Assembly: GCF_008704205.1 (NCBI RefSeq)
Contig: NZ_VXLC01000003.1
Coordinates: 558,001-622,000 of the forward strand
Reading direction: 5' to 3'
DNA: 64,000 nucleotides
DNA from: Nocardia colli
Lineage (GTDB): Bacteria; Actinomycetota; Actinomycetes; Mycobacteriales; Mycobacteriaceae
Below, one piece after another: positions 16,781-25,162 of the stretch. The notes under the pieces were generated by a model. The model was given only the letters and a program-made list of their open reading frames with translations. It was not told the DNA's origin and did no database searches. Made by a program: the position numbers and the translations under genes. Numbering within the stretch: position 1 is the stretch's first letter; every line of letters begins with the position of its first letter.

Positions 16781-19255
16781 ATGAAACAAGTTGTGGGACA
16801 AGCACGCCCGAAACGGGTCGTCAACCTGGCTGCTGCGGCACTGACGGGGGTCTTGGCCGCGCTCACAGTGCTCGGCGTCGGTCATCTGGTCGCCGCGTTC
16901 ATCGATCCGGCGGCCTCGCCGTTCTACGCGATGGGTGCCGCAGTGGTCGACCATACGCCACATGCGTTGAAAGATGAGGCGATTCGCCGATTCGGCAGCA
17001 ATGACAAGCTGGCGTTGTTCGTGTCGATGGGCACGGTGATGATCGTATTCGCGGCGATCCTCGGCATTGTGGAGCGACGACGCCCGCTGGGCAGTGCATT
17101 GCTGGTGTTGCTGGGTGGTGTGGTGGTGGTGGCCGCGTTGCAACGGCCAACGGCCACAACATGGTTCGCTGTACCGGCACTCGTCGGCGTGATCGCCGGT
17201 GTGGTCGTGATGCGAGTGCTCATCCGGCAGATCCCGGACGGTGGTCATCGGCTCAGTGCGGAGTCGGCGGCGACGGTGACTTCTGGCAGCGCTCCATCGA
17301 GCGCGGCCACGCGGGGCGGCGGCCGGTCGACTGCTCCACATTGGAATGATGGTGTGCGGGGTGATTCAGAGGTAAGTGGAGCGCCCGTACCGAGTACGGG
17401 ACGGCATGCGGCGCAGTCGAACGGCGATCTTGGAGTGGGGCCTCACTCTCCGGCCGACGGTGAACAAGAGCTGGATACCAGGCGGCACTCGTCGCCGGTC
17501 GACGGTGATCATGCGGTTCGTCGCAGTCCGGACTCAGGCCGCACGAGATGGTGGCGTACTCGACTGAACCGTTACGCGCCGACTGATGATCCGCACGACC
17601 CGGAGTCGAACGACCAGACCCGGCCCGGGGGAGGCCGGCAATCTGCGGCCAATGCTGGGTCGGCAGCGTTCGGCAGCGCGGAGGCGCGGGCTCGTCAGGT
17701 AGCGAGTGGTGACGCCGAAGCCGGTGATGGACATACAAAGTGGAGCGTTGCGGGAGCGAGCGGCGACGCTGAAGCTGGTGATGGCCGTGGGGTGGGCAGC
17801 GTTGCGGGAGCGAGCAGTGATGCTGAAACTGGTACCACGCGTGGGGTAGGGAGCGTTGCAGGGGTAAGCGGTGATGCCGAGGTTGGTGCCGGGCGCGGGG
17901 CGGGCGGAGTCGCGGGAGTGAACGGCGATGCCGAGGGTGGTGTCGGACGTGCGGCGAATGGTGATGCGGCGGCGAACGGTGATGCGGCGGCGAATGACAA
18001 GTCCGTAGGGGACCACAACGCGATGGAGGGCGCTAGGCCCCGCTCTGCGGTGGACGATGAACACGCGCCGGGTACCGGACGGCACTCGGCACCGGTCAGC
18101 GGTGATCGTGGGGTTCGGCGCAACTTGGATCCGGGCGGGCCCCGCGATCCCGGCTCAGGCGGTGGGAAGCGCTCGCCTGGTGAAGGTGCTTCGCGGCGAC
18201 GGTTTCTGGCGATGGCTGCGGGAGTTGGCGCCTTGGCTGCGGGGGCGGCGGTTGCTGGGAAGTGGATCGGGGCGCGGTTGCACGATGTGGTGGCCGATCG
18301 GGCGGGGTTCGTGGTCCCGCGGGCGGCAGTCCCCGCGCCCGCCGCGGGACCCGGTGTGCGGCCGTCGGTTCCAGGTCTGTCGGAGTTCGTCACACCGAAC
18401 GATCGCTTCTATCGAGTCGACACCGCACTACAACTCCCCGCATTGACGAGCGGCGACTGGCGACTGCGGATCCACGGAATGGTCGATCGCCCCATCGAAT
18501 TGGACTTCGACCAGCTGCGTCGAAGGACACCGGTCGAACGGCTGATCACCATGACCTGCGTGTCCAACGAGGTCGGCGGCGACTTGGCGGGCACCGCGGT
18601 CTGGACCGGATACCCCCTGGCCGACCTGCTCGCCGAGGTGGGCGTGCACCCCGAATCCGACATGCTCCTGTCCCGCAGCGTCGACGGATTCACCGCGAGC
18701 ACACCGGTTTCCGCGGTCACCGACGGCCGCGACGCCCTGCTGGCGATCGGCATGAACGGCGAACCACTGCCGATCGCCCACGGCTACCCCGCGCGACTGA
18801 TCGTGCCCGGCCTCTACGGCTACGTCTCCGCCACCAAATGGGTCATCGACCTCGAACTCACCCGCTTCGACCGCGCCAAGGCCTACTGGACCGACCGCGG
18901 CTGGGGCGCACAAGCTCCCATCAAAACCGCCTCGCGCATCGACGTCCCCGCCGCCTTCGCCACCATCCCCGCCGGCGAGGTCGTCGTCGCCGGCGTGGCC
19001 TGGGCTCAGCACCGCGGCATCGACACCGTCGAAGTCCAAGTCGACAACCAACCCTGGCAACCGGCCACCCTCGCCGACGAATACTCCACTGACACCTGGC
19101 GCCAATGGACGTGGCGCTGGACCGCAGCCCCCGGCCCCCACACCCTCCGAGTCCGCGCCACCGACCGCACCGGCGCCCCCCAAACCGACACCCGCACCCC
19201 ACCCTTCCCTGACGGCTCCACCGGCTGGCACAGCCGCGTCATCACCGTCAACTGA
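16781..19255 (+). CDS. SUOX-fold molybdopterin oxidoreductase with N-terminal membrane domain and repeat linker
   Basis: An 824-aa protein. Four membrane helices fill about 15-145, a long low-complexity linker covers about 150-465, a twin-arginine-like motif SRRRFL (471-476) precedes another hydrophobic segment, and a sulfite-oxidase-type molybdopterin domain follows. Cys593 in TMTCVSNEVGG is the expected molybdenum ligand; a C-terminal Ig-like Mo-co dimerisation domain starts near AWAQHRGIDTVEVQVD. Similar proteins accompany sigK loci in other actinobacteria. The linker, with four 54-bp tandem units, is far longer than usual (relatives are around 500-550 aa). The ATG at 16781 follows GGGAATCTGCG, a weak ribosome site; a longer upstream frame overlaps rskA and is not real. 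The substrate is unknown. Confidence 0.88.
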   Translation: MKQVVGQARPKRVVNLAAAALTGVLAALTVLGVGHLVAAFIDPAASPFYAMGAAVVDHTPHALKDEAIRRFGSNDKLALFVSMGTVMIVFAAILGIVERRRPLGSALLVLLGGVVVVAALQRPTATTWFAVPALVGVIAGVVVMRVLIRQIPDGGHRLSAESAATVTSGSAPSSAATRGGGRSTAPHWNDGVRGDSEVSGAPVPSTGRHAAQSNGDLGVGPHSPADGEQELDTRRHSSPVDGDHAVRRSPDSGRTRWWRTRLNRYAPTDDPHDPESNDQTRPGGGRQSAANAGSAAFGSAEARARQVASGDAEAGDGHTKWSVAGASGDAEAGDGRGVGSVAGASSDAETGTTRGVGSVAGVSGDAEVGAGRGAGGVAGVNGDAEGGVGRAANGDAAANGDAAANDKSVGDHNAMEGARPRSAVDDEHAPGTGRHSAPVSGDRGVRRNLDPGGPRDPGSGGGKRSPGEGASRRRFLAMAAGVGALAAGAAVAGKWIGARLHDVVADRAGFVVPRAAVPAPAAGPGVRPSVPGLSEFVTPNDRFYRVDTALQLPALTSGDWRLRIHGMVDRPIELDFDQLRRRTPVERLITMTCVSNEVGGDLAGTAVWTGYPLADLLAEVGVHPESDMLLSRSVDGFTASTPVSAVTDGRDALLAIGMNGEPLPIAHGYPARLIVPGLYGYVSATKWVIDLELTRFDRAKAYWTDRGWGAQAPIKTASRIDVPAAFATIPAGEVVVAGVAWAQHRGIDTVEVQVDNQPWQPATLADEYSTDTWRQWTWRWTAAPGPHTLRVRATDRTGAPQTDTRTPPFPDGSTGWHSRVITVN
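17747..17962 (+). repeat. Four 54-bp tandem units in the oxidoreductase linker
   Basis: Units start at 17747, 17801, 17855 and 17909 and encode 18-residue repeats of the form VAGASGDAEAGDGRGVGS. A shorter related piece precedes them (from about 17699) and an 18-bp unit encoding ANGDAA follows. Units differ by several substitutions, so this array is older than the 9-bp array in the DUF4173-type gene. Confidence 0.85.
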
Positions 19256-19338
19256 CTCGGCACGCGAACCAACCGCCGCCCCGAGGTTCCACCGGCAGCG
19301 TGTCAGTCTGTGGTCCGTCGATGGCGGTGCTGCCGATC

Positions 19339-19383
19339 ATTACCTGCGAGGTAATCGTCGTGCTGCCGCGTTGTTCGTAGGAT
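19339..19383 (+). promoter_or_regulatory. Leaderless promoter with 17-bp operator for the XRE regulator
   Basis: ATTACCTGCGAGGTAAT (19339-19355) is a perfect 7-bp dyad with a 3-nt centre. TAGGAT (19378-19383) lies 6 nt before the GTG start and acts as -10, so the dyad covers the -35 zone. This suits autorepression by the regulator. Confidence 0.6.
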
Positions 19384-19389
19384 CGGGGA

Positions 19390-20163
19390 GTGAGTACGCA
19401 AACGGCAGGTGATCTGCTGCGACATTGGCGGCTCGAGCGCAGGCTCAGTCAGCTGGAATTGGCGGGACGGGCGGAGACGTCGGCCCGGCATCTGAGTTTC
19501 ATCGAGACCGGTCGCGCCACGCCTAGCCGGACGATGCTGTTCCATCTGAGTGAGCACCTGGAAATCCCACTGCGCGAACGCAATCGGCTGCTACTCGCGG
19601 CGGGTTACGCACCGGCCTACGCCGAACCGTCGCTCGATACGCCCGCGATGGACGCGATCCGCCGGACTATGCGGCAGATCCTCGTCGGCCACCAGCCGTA
19701 TCCCGCGCTGGCCATCGATCAGAGCTGGACCATGATCGACGCGAACAGCGGTGTCGCGGTGCTGCTGTCCGGCATCGATCCCGCCCTGCTGACCCCGCCG
19801 GTGAACGCCCTGCGGTTGAGCCTGCATCCCGACGGTATGGCGGGGCAGATCGTCAACCTCGCGGAGTGGCGCGGTCACGTGTTCGCCCGGCTGTCTCGCC
19901 AGATCGAGGTCACCGGCTCACCCGACCTGGTCGAGCTGCGTGACGAACTGCTCGCCTATCCCGGCGACGAAATCGACCCGGCACTACCCGAACCCGACCA
20001 GTCCGTCGTCCCGCTGCGTTTTCTGCACGACGGCAACGAACTGTCGTTCATCAGCGTCACCACCGTCTTCGGCACCCCGATGAACGTCACCGTCGCCGAG
20101 CTCGCCATCGAATCGTTCTTCCCCGCCGACGAAGACACGATGAAGCGCCTCACCGCCCCATGA
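19390..20163 (+). CDS. XRE-family regulator with MmyB-like ligand-binding domain
   Basis: A 257-aa regulator. The N-terminal Cro/C1 HTH (about 6-62) includes RRLSQLELAGRAETSARHLSFIETGRATPS; the rest (about 85-250) is the MmyB-like PAS-related domain, with PYPALAIDQSWTMIDANSG and LRLSLHPDGMAGQIVNLAEW, which is thought to bind a small ligand such as a fatty acid in this family. The GTG start is supported by the -10 box 6 nt before it. It overlaps the next gene by ATGA, so it is co-expressed with the kinase-like enzyme and may control it. Confidence 0.92.
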   Translation: MSTQTAGDLLRHWRLERRLSQLELAGRAETSARHLSFIETGRATPSRTMLFHLSEHLEIPLRERNRLLLAAGYAPAYAEPSLDTPAMDAIRRTMRQILVGHQPYPALAIDQSWTMIDANSGVAVLLSGIDPALLTPPVNALRLSLHPDGMAGQIVNLAEWRGHVFARLSRQIEVTGSPDLVELRDELLAYPGDEIDPALPEPDQSVVPLRFLHDGNELSFISVTTVFGTPMNVTVAELAIESFFPADEDTMKRLTAP

Positions 20164-21506
20164 ACGTCGCCGAGCACCTCGGCGCACTCCTGGGCGTCCC
20201 GGTTCACGCGGTCACCGACCTCGGGGCCAGTCACGCGTGGACGCTGCACCGCGCCACCTTGGTCGACGGCCGCATAGTCTTCGTCAAAGCATCCACCGAG
20301 CCGAGCACGATCTTCATCGCGGAAGCCGAAGGTCTGCGTTGGCTTGCCACCGGCGCGATCCCGGATGTGCCTGACGAACGCCAAGGATCACGTGAGCCGT
20401 TTGATGCGACTGCCGCGAAGGTTGACCGGACAGTCGCAGCTGGAGCGCAATTCACGCCGCTCGAACCGACGGGTGCACGCGCTGCGGGATGGGAGTCCGG
20501 CCGTGCATCGGCCGATCCGCCGATGCGTGGATCCGAGGCTCACCCGATGCGTGGATCTGAGGCTCACCTGACGCGTGGATCTGAGGCTCACCTGACGGAT
20601 GGATCCGAGCCTCACCTGACGGGTGAACCCAAGCCTCACCTGACGGATGGATCCAAGCTTCGCGCGACGGGTGAACCCGAGCCTCGCCTGTCGTCGGCCA
20701 GGTCGAGCGATGACTCGGCCGCGCCGAATCAAACGGTCGATCGGGTCGAGCCGAGCCGTGATCGTGATCGTGATCGTCGAGCCCGGCGTTCGACCCGGTC
20801 TGATTATCTCGACCGCGCTGACGGGGGCGTGCCTGTCGCCGAGCGATCCCGCCCTGCATCCGAATTGCTGCCCGCGGTGTTGGCCGCGGATGACCGGATG
20901 ATCGCACTGCCCTGGCTCGAAGAGGTCGGCCCGACATCGGCCGCCGCTGAGCGATTCGGCAGGGAACTGGCGGCGCTGCACGCGAATTCAGCGAACGAGT
21001 TCGGTGCACCCTGGGAGGGCTGGATCGCCGAATTGCCCTTGGACAACACACCGTCACCGGGTCCATGGGCGAAGTGGTACGCCGAACGCAGACTCGCCCC
21101 ATACCTCCCACAAGCCGCACCCCACCTCGGCCCCGACGGAATCCACCTGATCGAAAAGGTAATCGACCGCATCGACACCCTCGCCGGCCCACCGGAACCA
21201 CCCGCCCGCATCCACGGCGACCTCTGGTCCGGCAACATCCTCTGGACCACCGACCGCGCCCTCCTCATCGACCCCGCCGCCCACGCCGGCCACCGCGAAA
21301 CCGACCTCGCCATGCTCGCCCTCTTCGGCGCCCCACACCTGGACCGAATCCGCGCCACCTACAACGAAACCCACCCCCTCGCCGAAGGCTGGCGCACCCG
21401 CACCCCCCTCCACCAACTCCACCACCTACTGATCCACGTGGTCCTATTCGGCCCCAGCTACCGCTCCCAAACCCTCACCGCGGCAAGCGCGGCCCTAGCG
21501 AGCTAA
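20160..21506 (+). CDS. Fructosamine kinase-like phosphotransferase with repeat insertion
   Basis: A 448-aa protein of the fructosamine kinase/aminoglycoside phosphotransferase fold, usually about 280-300 aa. The N-lobe (1-75) has IVFVKAS with the ATP-binding Lys and FIAEAEGLRWL; the C-lobe resumes near residue 235 at MIALPWLEEV and has the catalytic loop RIHGDLWSGNILW and the metal-binding LLIDPAAHAGHRETDLAM. Between lobes lie about 160 low-complexity residues including seven 24-bp repeat units. The break falls just before the hinge strand, so both lobes can still pack. The family removes sugar adducts from proteins by phosphorylating ketosamines. Whether the enlarged form is active is unknown. 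Confidence 0.88.
   Translation: MNVAEHLGALLGVPVHAVTDLGASHAWTLHRATLVDGRIVFVKASTEPSTIFIAEAEGLRWLATGAIPDVPDERQGSREPFDATAAKVDRTVAAGAQFTPLEPTGARAAGWESGRASADPPMRGSEAHPMRGSEAHLTRGSEAHLTDGSEPHLTGEPKPHLTDGSKLRATGEPEPRLSSARSSDDSAAPNQTVDRVEPSRDRDRDRRARRSTRSDYLDRADGGVPVAERSRPASELLPAVLAADDRMIALPWLEEVGPTSAAAERFGRELAALHANSANEFGAPWEGWIAELPLDNTPSPGPWAKWYAERRLAPYLPQAAPHLGPDGIHLIEKVIDRIDTLAGPPEPPARIHGDLWSGNILWTTDRALLIDPAAHAGHRETDLAMLALFGAPHLDRIRATYNETHPLAEGWRTRTPLHQLHHLLIHVVLFGPSYRSQTLTAASAALAS
20521..20688 (+). repeat. Seven 24-bp tandem units inside the kinase-like gene
   Basis: Units begin at 20521, 20545, 20569, 20593, 20617, 20641 and 20665 and encode octapeptides such as RGSEAHLT and DGSEPHLT. The first four are close to identical, the last three diverge. 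The reading frame is kept throughout. Confidence 0.93.
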
Positions 21507-21515
21507 CCGCTCACC

Positions 21516-22003
21516 GAGCGGGACATCACGGAGCGCCCACCGGCGTGTCACTGCCACCAAGTCCCGATCGACAGCAGCCACACCGCCGAGTGGGACTTGA
21601 CGGTGCTGCTGCCGGCGTGTCCGTACAGCCGTGTCCCGTTCGACGGCAGCTCGACTCGTGAGCGGGACACGGTGCAGCCGTGGGCGGGCGAGTGCGACCA
21701 TGTCCCCGTCCGGCGGCATCTTGACCAGCGAGCGGGACTTGGCGGCGCTGTTATCGGTGTGTCGGCGCAGCCATGTTCCGTTGGGTGGTAGCCCGATCGG
21801 TGAGCGGGACATGGTGGAGCGGTTACTCGCACGATTCCGCTGCTATGTCCCGGTCACCGAGGGGGTCTTCCGGCTTCCATAGGGGTGAGCCACTGGCGGG
21901 ACCGGACGGCGGTCCATTCGCCGCGGCCATGTCCCGATTGGTGACGGGACATGGCCGTTCATGCTCGGCGGCACGTGGCGGTGTTTCGCGAGTAGTCCCC
22001 ACC
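21516..22003. repeat. Tandem array of palindromic 54-bp elements (about 72-bp period)
   Basis: Five units start at 21516, 21588, 21660, 21730 and 21802. In four of them a GAGCGGGAC-type arm is followed after exactly 36 nt by a GTCCCGTTC-type arm (54 bp overall); the third is 51 bp. More degenerate dyads follow at 21895-21939 and from 21942, plus a copy of the GCGAGTAGT motif at 21975-21996. The array fills the gap between the converging kinase-like and LLM genes. No gene is visible in 21507-22019. Confidence 0.85.
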
Positions 22004-22019
22004 GGTGTGGCGTTAGCGT

Positions 22020-22895
22020 TCAACTCGCGACGCGCGACATGACCTTCTCCGCGAACCGGGACAGGTTGGCGATCTTGGTGTCGAGGGGTTCGGTGTCTTG
22101 TTCGAGGGTGTACGGGAGGCGGAAGCCGACTATGACGTCGGTGACGCCTTTGTCTTCGAGTCGTTTGATGCCGTCGAAGGTGAATCCGTCGAGGGAGATC
22201 ACGTGGACCTCGAAATCCTTCCGGGTCCCGTATTCGGCACGCAGGGCATCCAATTCGACCAGCAGCTTGTCGAGTTCGGCCCCGTCACCGCCCGCGTGCA
22301 TCCAACCGTCGCCGCGTTGCGCCGCACGCCGCAGCGCGGGCTTGCTGTGCCCGCCGATGAGAATCGGCACCGGCTCGGTCGACACGGGGCTGATCTTGAT
22401 CGGCGGAAAATCGTAGAACTCACCGTGGAACTCGAAGTACCCGCCGGCGGTCAGCCCGCGCACGATGTCGATGCACTCGTCCATCCGCGCCCCCCGCTTC
22501 TCGAACGGCACATCCATGATCTCGAAGTCATCGGGCCACGGACTGATCCCCACCCCGAGCCCGAACCGATTGCCGCTCAACGCCGCCACCGACGCGGTCT
22601 GCTTGGCGACCAGCACCGGCGGACGGATCGGCAACTTCAGCACGAACGGCGTGAACCGCAGGGTCGTGGTCGCCGCCGCCATCGCCGCGCTGAGCACGAA
22701 CGCCTCGATGAACGGCTTGTCCTCGAGGAACTCCCGATTCCCGTCGGGGGTGTACGGATACTTGGCGTCGGAGTCGCGCGGATAGGCGATGCTGTCGGCG
22801 ACCGTCATGGACGTGTACCCGGCTTCCTCGGCGGCGCGCGCCAATGGGACGTAGTACGACGGGTCGGTCATGGTCTCGGCATAGGTGAAGCGCAT
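22020..22895 (-). CDS. LLM-class F420-dependent oxidoreductase
   Basis: A 291-aa TIM-barrel oxidoreductase of the luciferase-like monooxygenase superfamily. MRFTYAETMTDPSYYVPLARAAEEAGY opens the first strand-helix unit; RFGLGVGISPWPDDFEIMDV and VPILIGGHSKPALRRAAQRGDGW are typical cofactor-pocket segments. Members in this genus normally use coenzyme F420; FMN cannot be excluded. The ATG at 22895 lies 1 nt after the stop of the FAD gene, so the two are translationally linked in the order VOC-FAD-LLM, which suggests a degradative pathway for a ring or steroid-like compound. The gene ends 17 bp after the palindrome array. Confidence 0.9.
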   Translation of the reverse strand: MRFTYAETMTDPSYYVPLARAAEEAGYTSMTVADSIAYPRDSDAKYPYTPDGNREFLEDKPFIEAFVLSAAMAAATTTLRFTPFVLKLPIRPPVLVAKQTASVAALSGNRFGLGVGISPWPDDFEIMDVPFEKRGARMDECIDIVRGLTAGGYFEFHGEFYDFPPIKISPVSTEPVPILIGGHSKPALRRAAQRGDGWMHAGGDGAELDKLLVELDALRAEYGTRKDFEVHVISLDGFTFDGIKRLEDKGVTDVIVGFRLPYTLEQDTEPLDTKIANLSRFAEKVMSRVAS

Positions 22896-22896
22896 A

Positions 22897-24342
22897 TCAG
22901 TCGCCTTCCTGGCGCCGTAGCGCCGCGTGCGCCCCGGCGCGGCGCCCGAAGAACGAGCCCTCACCGAGACAGGTTCCACTCGAATAGCCGCCGGTGTCCT
23001 GCGCGATGTTGGACGCGCAGGCGCCGGCGGCGTACAGCCCCTCGATGGTCGATCCGTCGGTTCGGAGCACCTCGCCGTCGACGGTGGTGCTGAGTCCGCC
23101 GAGGGTGAAGCCGACGTAGGTTGCCGCGCCCGGGGTCAAATCGAAAGCGCCCCAAGGGCCTTCGGTCAGCGGGGTGATCCAGTCCGGATGCTTGCCGAGC
23201 TCGGGGTCGTGCTCGTCGGCCGCGGCGACGTTGTAGTTGGCCAGGGTTTCCTGGAGTGCGCCGACCGGGATGTCGAGCGCGGACTCCATCAACGCGACCG
23301 TTTCCCAGCCGTCGATGAACTGCACCATCGGCAGCTCCGGCCAGGACATGTGTTTGCTGTCGACGATCAGGTAGGCGGTCGAATCCGGTTGCGCGACAAC
23401 CGCTCCCGCCGTGCGTCCGTGGTAGGAGTCCTCGGCGACGAAGCGTTGGCCGGCTTTGTTGACGATGATGCCGTGCAGCAGGGTGTCGGGCGGATAGAAC
23501 GAGGCGGTGAGGAACGCGCCGTCCATGTGTGCGGTCGCGGCGCCGGCGGATTGGCCGAGCCGGATACCGAGTCCGTCGTCGGTCGGGACGCCCAGCGGCA
23601 GGAAATGCTGTGCGAGCCGCGCGGTGTAGGTGGCGAGCATGTCGGGATTCATCACGAAGCCACCCGCGGCCAGCACCACCGCACCCGATACCGCGCCGCC
23701 GGGCCAGCTCGCTCCGACGATCCGATCCCCGTCGGCGACAAGCTGATCGACCTTGGTCTCGAAGCGGACCCGGATGCCGAGCTCACGCACCCGCTCGGCG
23801 AGTACCCGCATCACCTCGTAACCGCCACGCTCGGCAGGCGCATTCACCTTGTGCCCGCGCGGGGCGGGCCGCGCCTGGTCCAGATAGGGCGAGACCTTCT
23901 CGTTCCCGGTCCACATCAACCCCTCGGTGCCCGGCTGCACCACCGCCTTGCCGGGATAGAACGACCGCTCGAAGGTCAGCCCCTGCGACTCCAGCCACGC
24001 GAAGTGCGCGACACTGCCCACGCAGTAGGCGTCGACCTTGAGGTGATCCGGGTCGGGCGAGACCGCGGTGAGGTAGTCGCGCATGGCGGCAGAGCTGTCC
24101 TCGTGCCCCGTGGCCTGCTGCACCGGAGTGCCGCCGCCGAGATAGAAATGCCCCGCCGCCAGCGCCGATGCCCCGCCCGCGGCGCCGGTGCGCTCCAGGA
24201 TCAGCACGTCCGCGCCCGCCTCGGCCGCGCCGATCGCCGCGCAGGCACCGGCGATGCCGAAACCGACGACGACTACGTCCGCGGTCTCGTCCCATCGGGT
24301 CGGCCGCGACGCGAGCCACGGAACTTCGGTCCCTACTGCCAT
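22897..24342 (-). CDS. FAD-dependent oxidoreductase (ketosteroid dehydrogenase/fumarate reductase type)
   Basis: A 481-aa flavoprotein. A Rossmann dinucleotide motif near residues 18-40 (VVVVGFGIAGACAAIGAAEA) and the C-terminal FAD-contact region GLYAAGACASNIAQDTGGY and CLGEGSFFGRRAGAHAA show the FAD_binding_2 family that holds 3-ketosteroid dehydrogenases, fumarate reductases and related enzymes. It likely oxidises or reduces a C-C bond in the cytoplasm. The start ATG overlaps the VOC gene stop by about 10 bp. The substrate is unknown. Confidence 0.9.
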   Translation of the reverse strand: MAVGTEVPWLASRPTRWDETADVVVVGFGIAGACAAIGAAEAGADVLILERTGAAGGASALAAGHFYLGGGTPVQQATGHEDSSAAMRDYLTAVSPDPDHLKVDAYCVGSVAHFAWLESQGLTFERSFYPGKAVVQPGTEGLMWTGNEKVSPYLDQARPAPRGHKVNAPAERGGYEVMRVLAERVRELGIRVRFETKVDQLVADGDRIVGASWPGGAVSGAVVLAAGGFVMNPDMLATYTARLAQHFLPLGVPTDDGLGIRLGQSAGAATAHMDGAFLTASFYPPDTLLHGIIVNKAGQRFVAEDSYHGRTAGAVVAQPDSTAYLIVDSKHMSWPELPMVQFIDGWETVALMESALDIPVGALQETLANYNVAAADEHDPELGKHPDWITPLTEGPWGAFDLTPGAATYVGFTLGGLSTTVDGEVLRTDGSTIEGLYAAGACASNIAQDTGGYSSGTCLGEGSFFGRRAGAHAALRRQEGD

Positions 24343-24836
24343 GGATTCGCGAACCCCTCCGGAATCATCGCGTCGAACATCGCCTGCATGTCCACGGACA
24401 GACGCATCAGCTCGAAGCACGACCCGATCGGCCCGCCGTCGAGATAGGCGAACTCCATCCCGACACCGTCGAACTTCCCCCGCGCCAGCACCTCGATCCC
24501 CGCCGCCCGCGCCTGCTCGAGCGCACCGTCGAAGTCCTCGGGCACCCACGCCGCATGATGTAGTCCGGGCCCGACCCGATCGAGATGCTCGCTGTACAAA
24601 CTGACCCCACCGCGCGGCTCGATCAGCTCCAACTGCTGCCCACCCGCATACCCCAGCCCGACCGTGATCGTGTAATCGGCAGGCGCGCCACGCAATTCAC
24701 ACAACTCCGGCCCGAAACGCACATCCGGAATCGTGAACCACTTCGGCACGCCGTACTGATCGCTGAACTGCCGCTGCGCCGCCGCCATATCCCGCACCAC
24801 CCAGCACAGCTGAAAGATCGGGCCGTCCGCAATCAT
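24333..24836 (-). CDS. VOC-family protein (glyoxalase/dioxygenase fold)
   Basis: A 167-aa protein with two paired beta-alpha-beta-beta-beta modules. IFQLCWVVRDMAAAQRQFSDQYGV opens the first, LHHAAWVPEDFDGALEQARAAG the second, and GPIGSCFELM holds the last metal-side Glu. His in LHHAAW and Glu in QLELIEP are candidate metal ligands, but the first-module position is occupied by Gln or Leu, so the site may be incomplete. It is the first gene of the operon with the FAD and LLM enzymes and is divergent from the TetR regulator, which probably controls all three. Confidence 0.85.
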   Translation of the reverse strand: MIADGPIFQLCWVVRDMAAAQRQFSDQYGVPKWFTIPDVRFGPELCELRGAPADYTITVGLGYAGGQQLELIEPRGGVSLYSEHLDRVGPGLHHAAWVPEDFDGALEQARAAGIEVLARGKFDGVGMEFAYLDGGPIGSCFELMRLSVDMQAMFDAMIPEGFANPWQ

Positions 24837-25162
24837 CGGGTGGACACCTTCACCGAGAAGTAACCGAGTCCGAGGGCTTTTCCCGCCGATGCCGGCCCGA
24901 CCTGACCGTGAGCAGCAGATGTTCGCAACGTGAACCCGAATACCGCACCGAACCGGTCGCGGGACCTATTGCGGCTCCGGGGCGCCGATGTATCCGCACG
25001 ACAGCGGGCGTCGAACTTCGACACGGTCGCGGGATTGCCCTGTGCCACAAGGTTTCGGCAGCATTCCGCCCCGATCCTCGCCCGCACCCGCTCGCTTCCC
25101 ACTTCTTCAACTAAACACGTGTGCTTAACCCAGTCAAGGCCAGGGTTTAGTACAGTCCACTT
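24837..25162. promoter_or_regulatory. Divergent control region between the VOC-FAD-LLM operon and tetR
   Basis: 326 bp with promoters for both directions. Near tetR, CTAAAC at about 25110 is matched in inverse by GTTTAG at 25145-25150, with a CACGTG palindrome just after the first arm; this is a possible TetR operator but the arms are far apart. TACAGT (25151-25156) lies 6 nt before the tetR ATG and looks like a leaderless -10. No gene is visible. Confidence 0.4.

Noticed and set aside
21516..21855. Regular 72-bp array as a CRISPR
   Set aside because: There are no invariant repeats with unique spacers; whole units are related and palindromic, and no cas genes are nearby.
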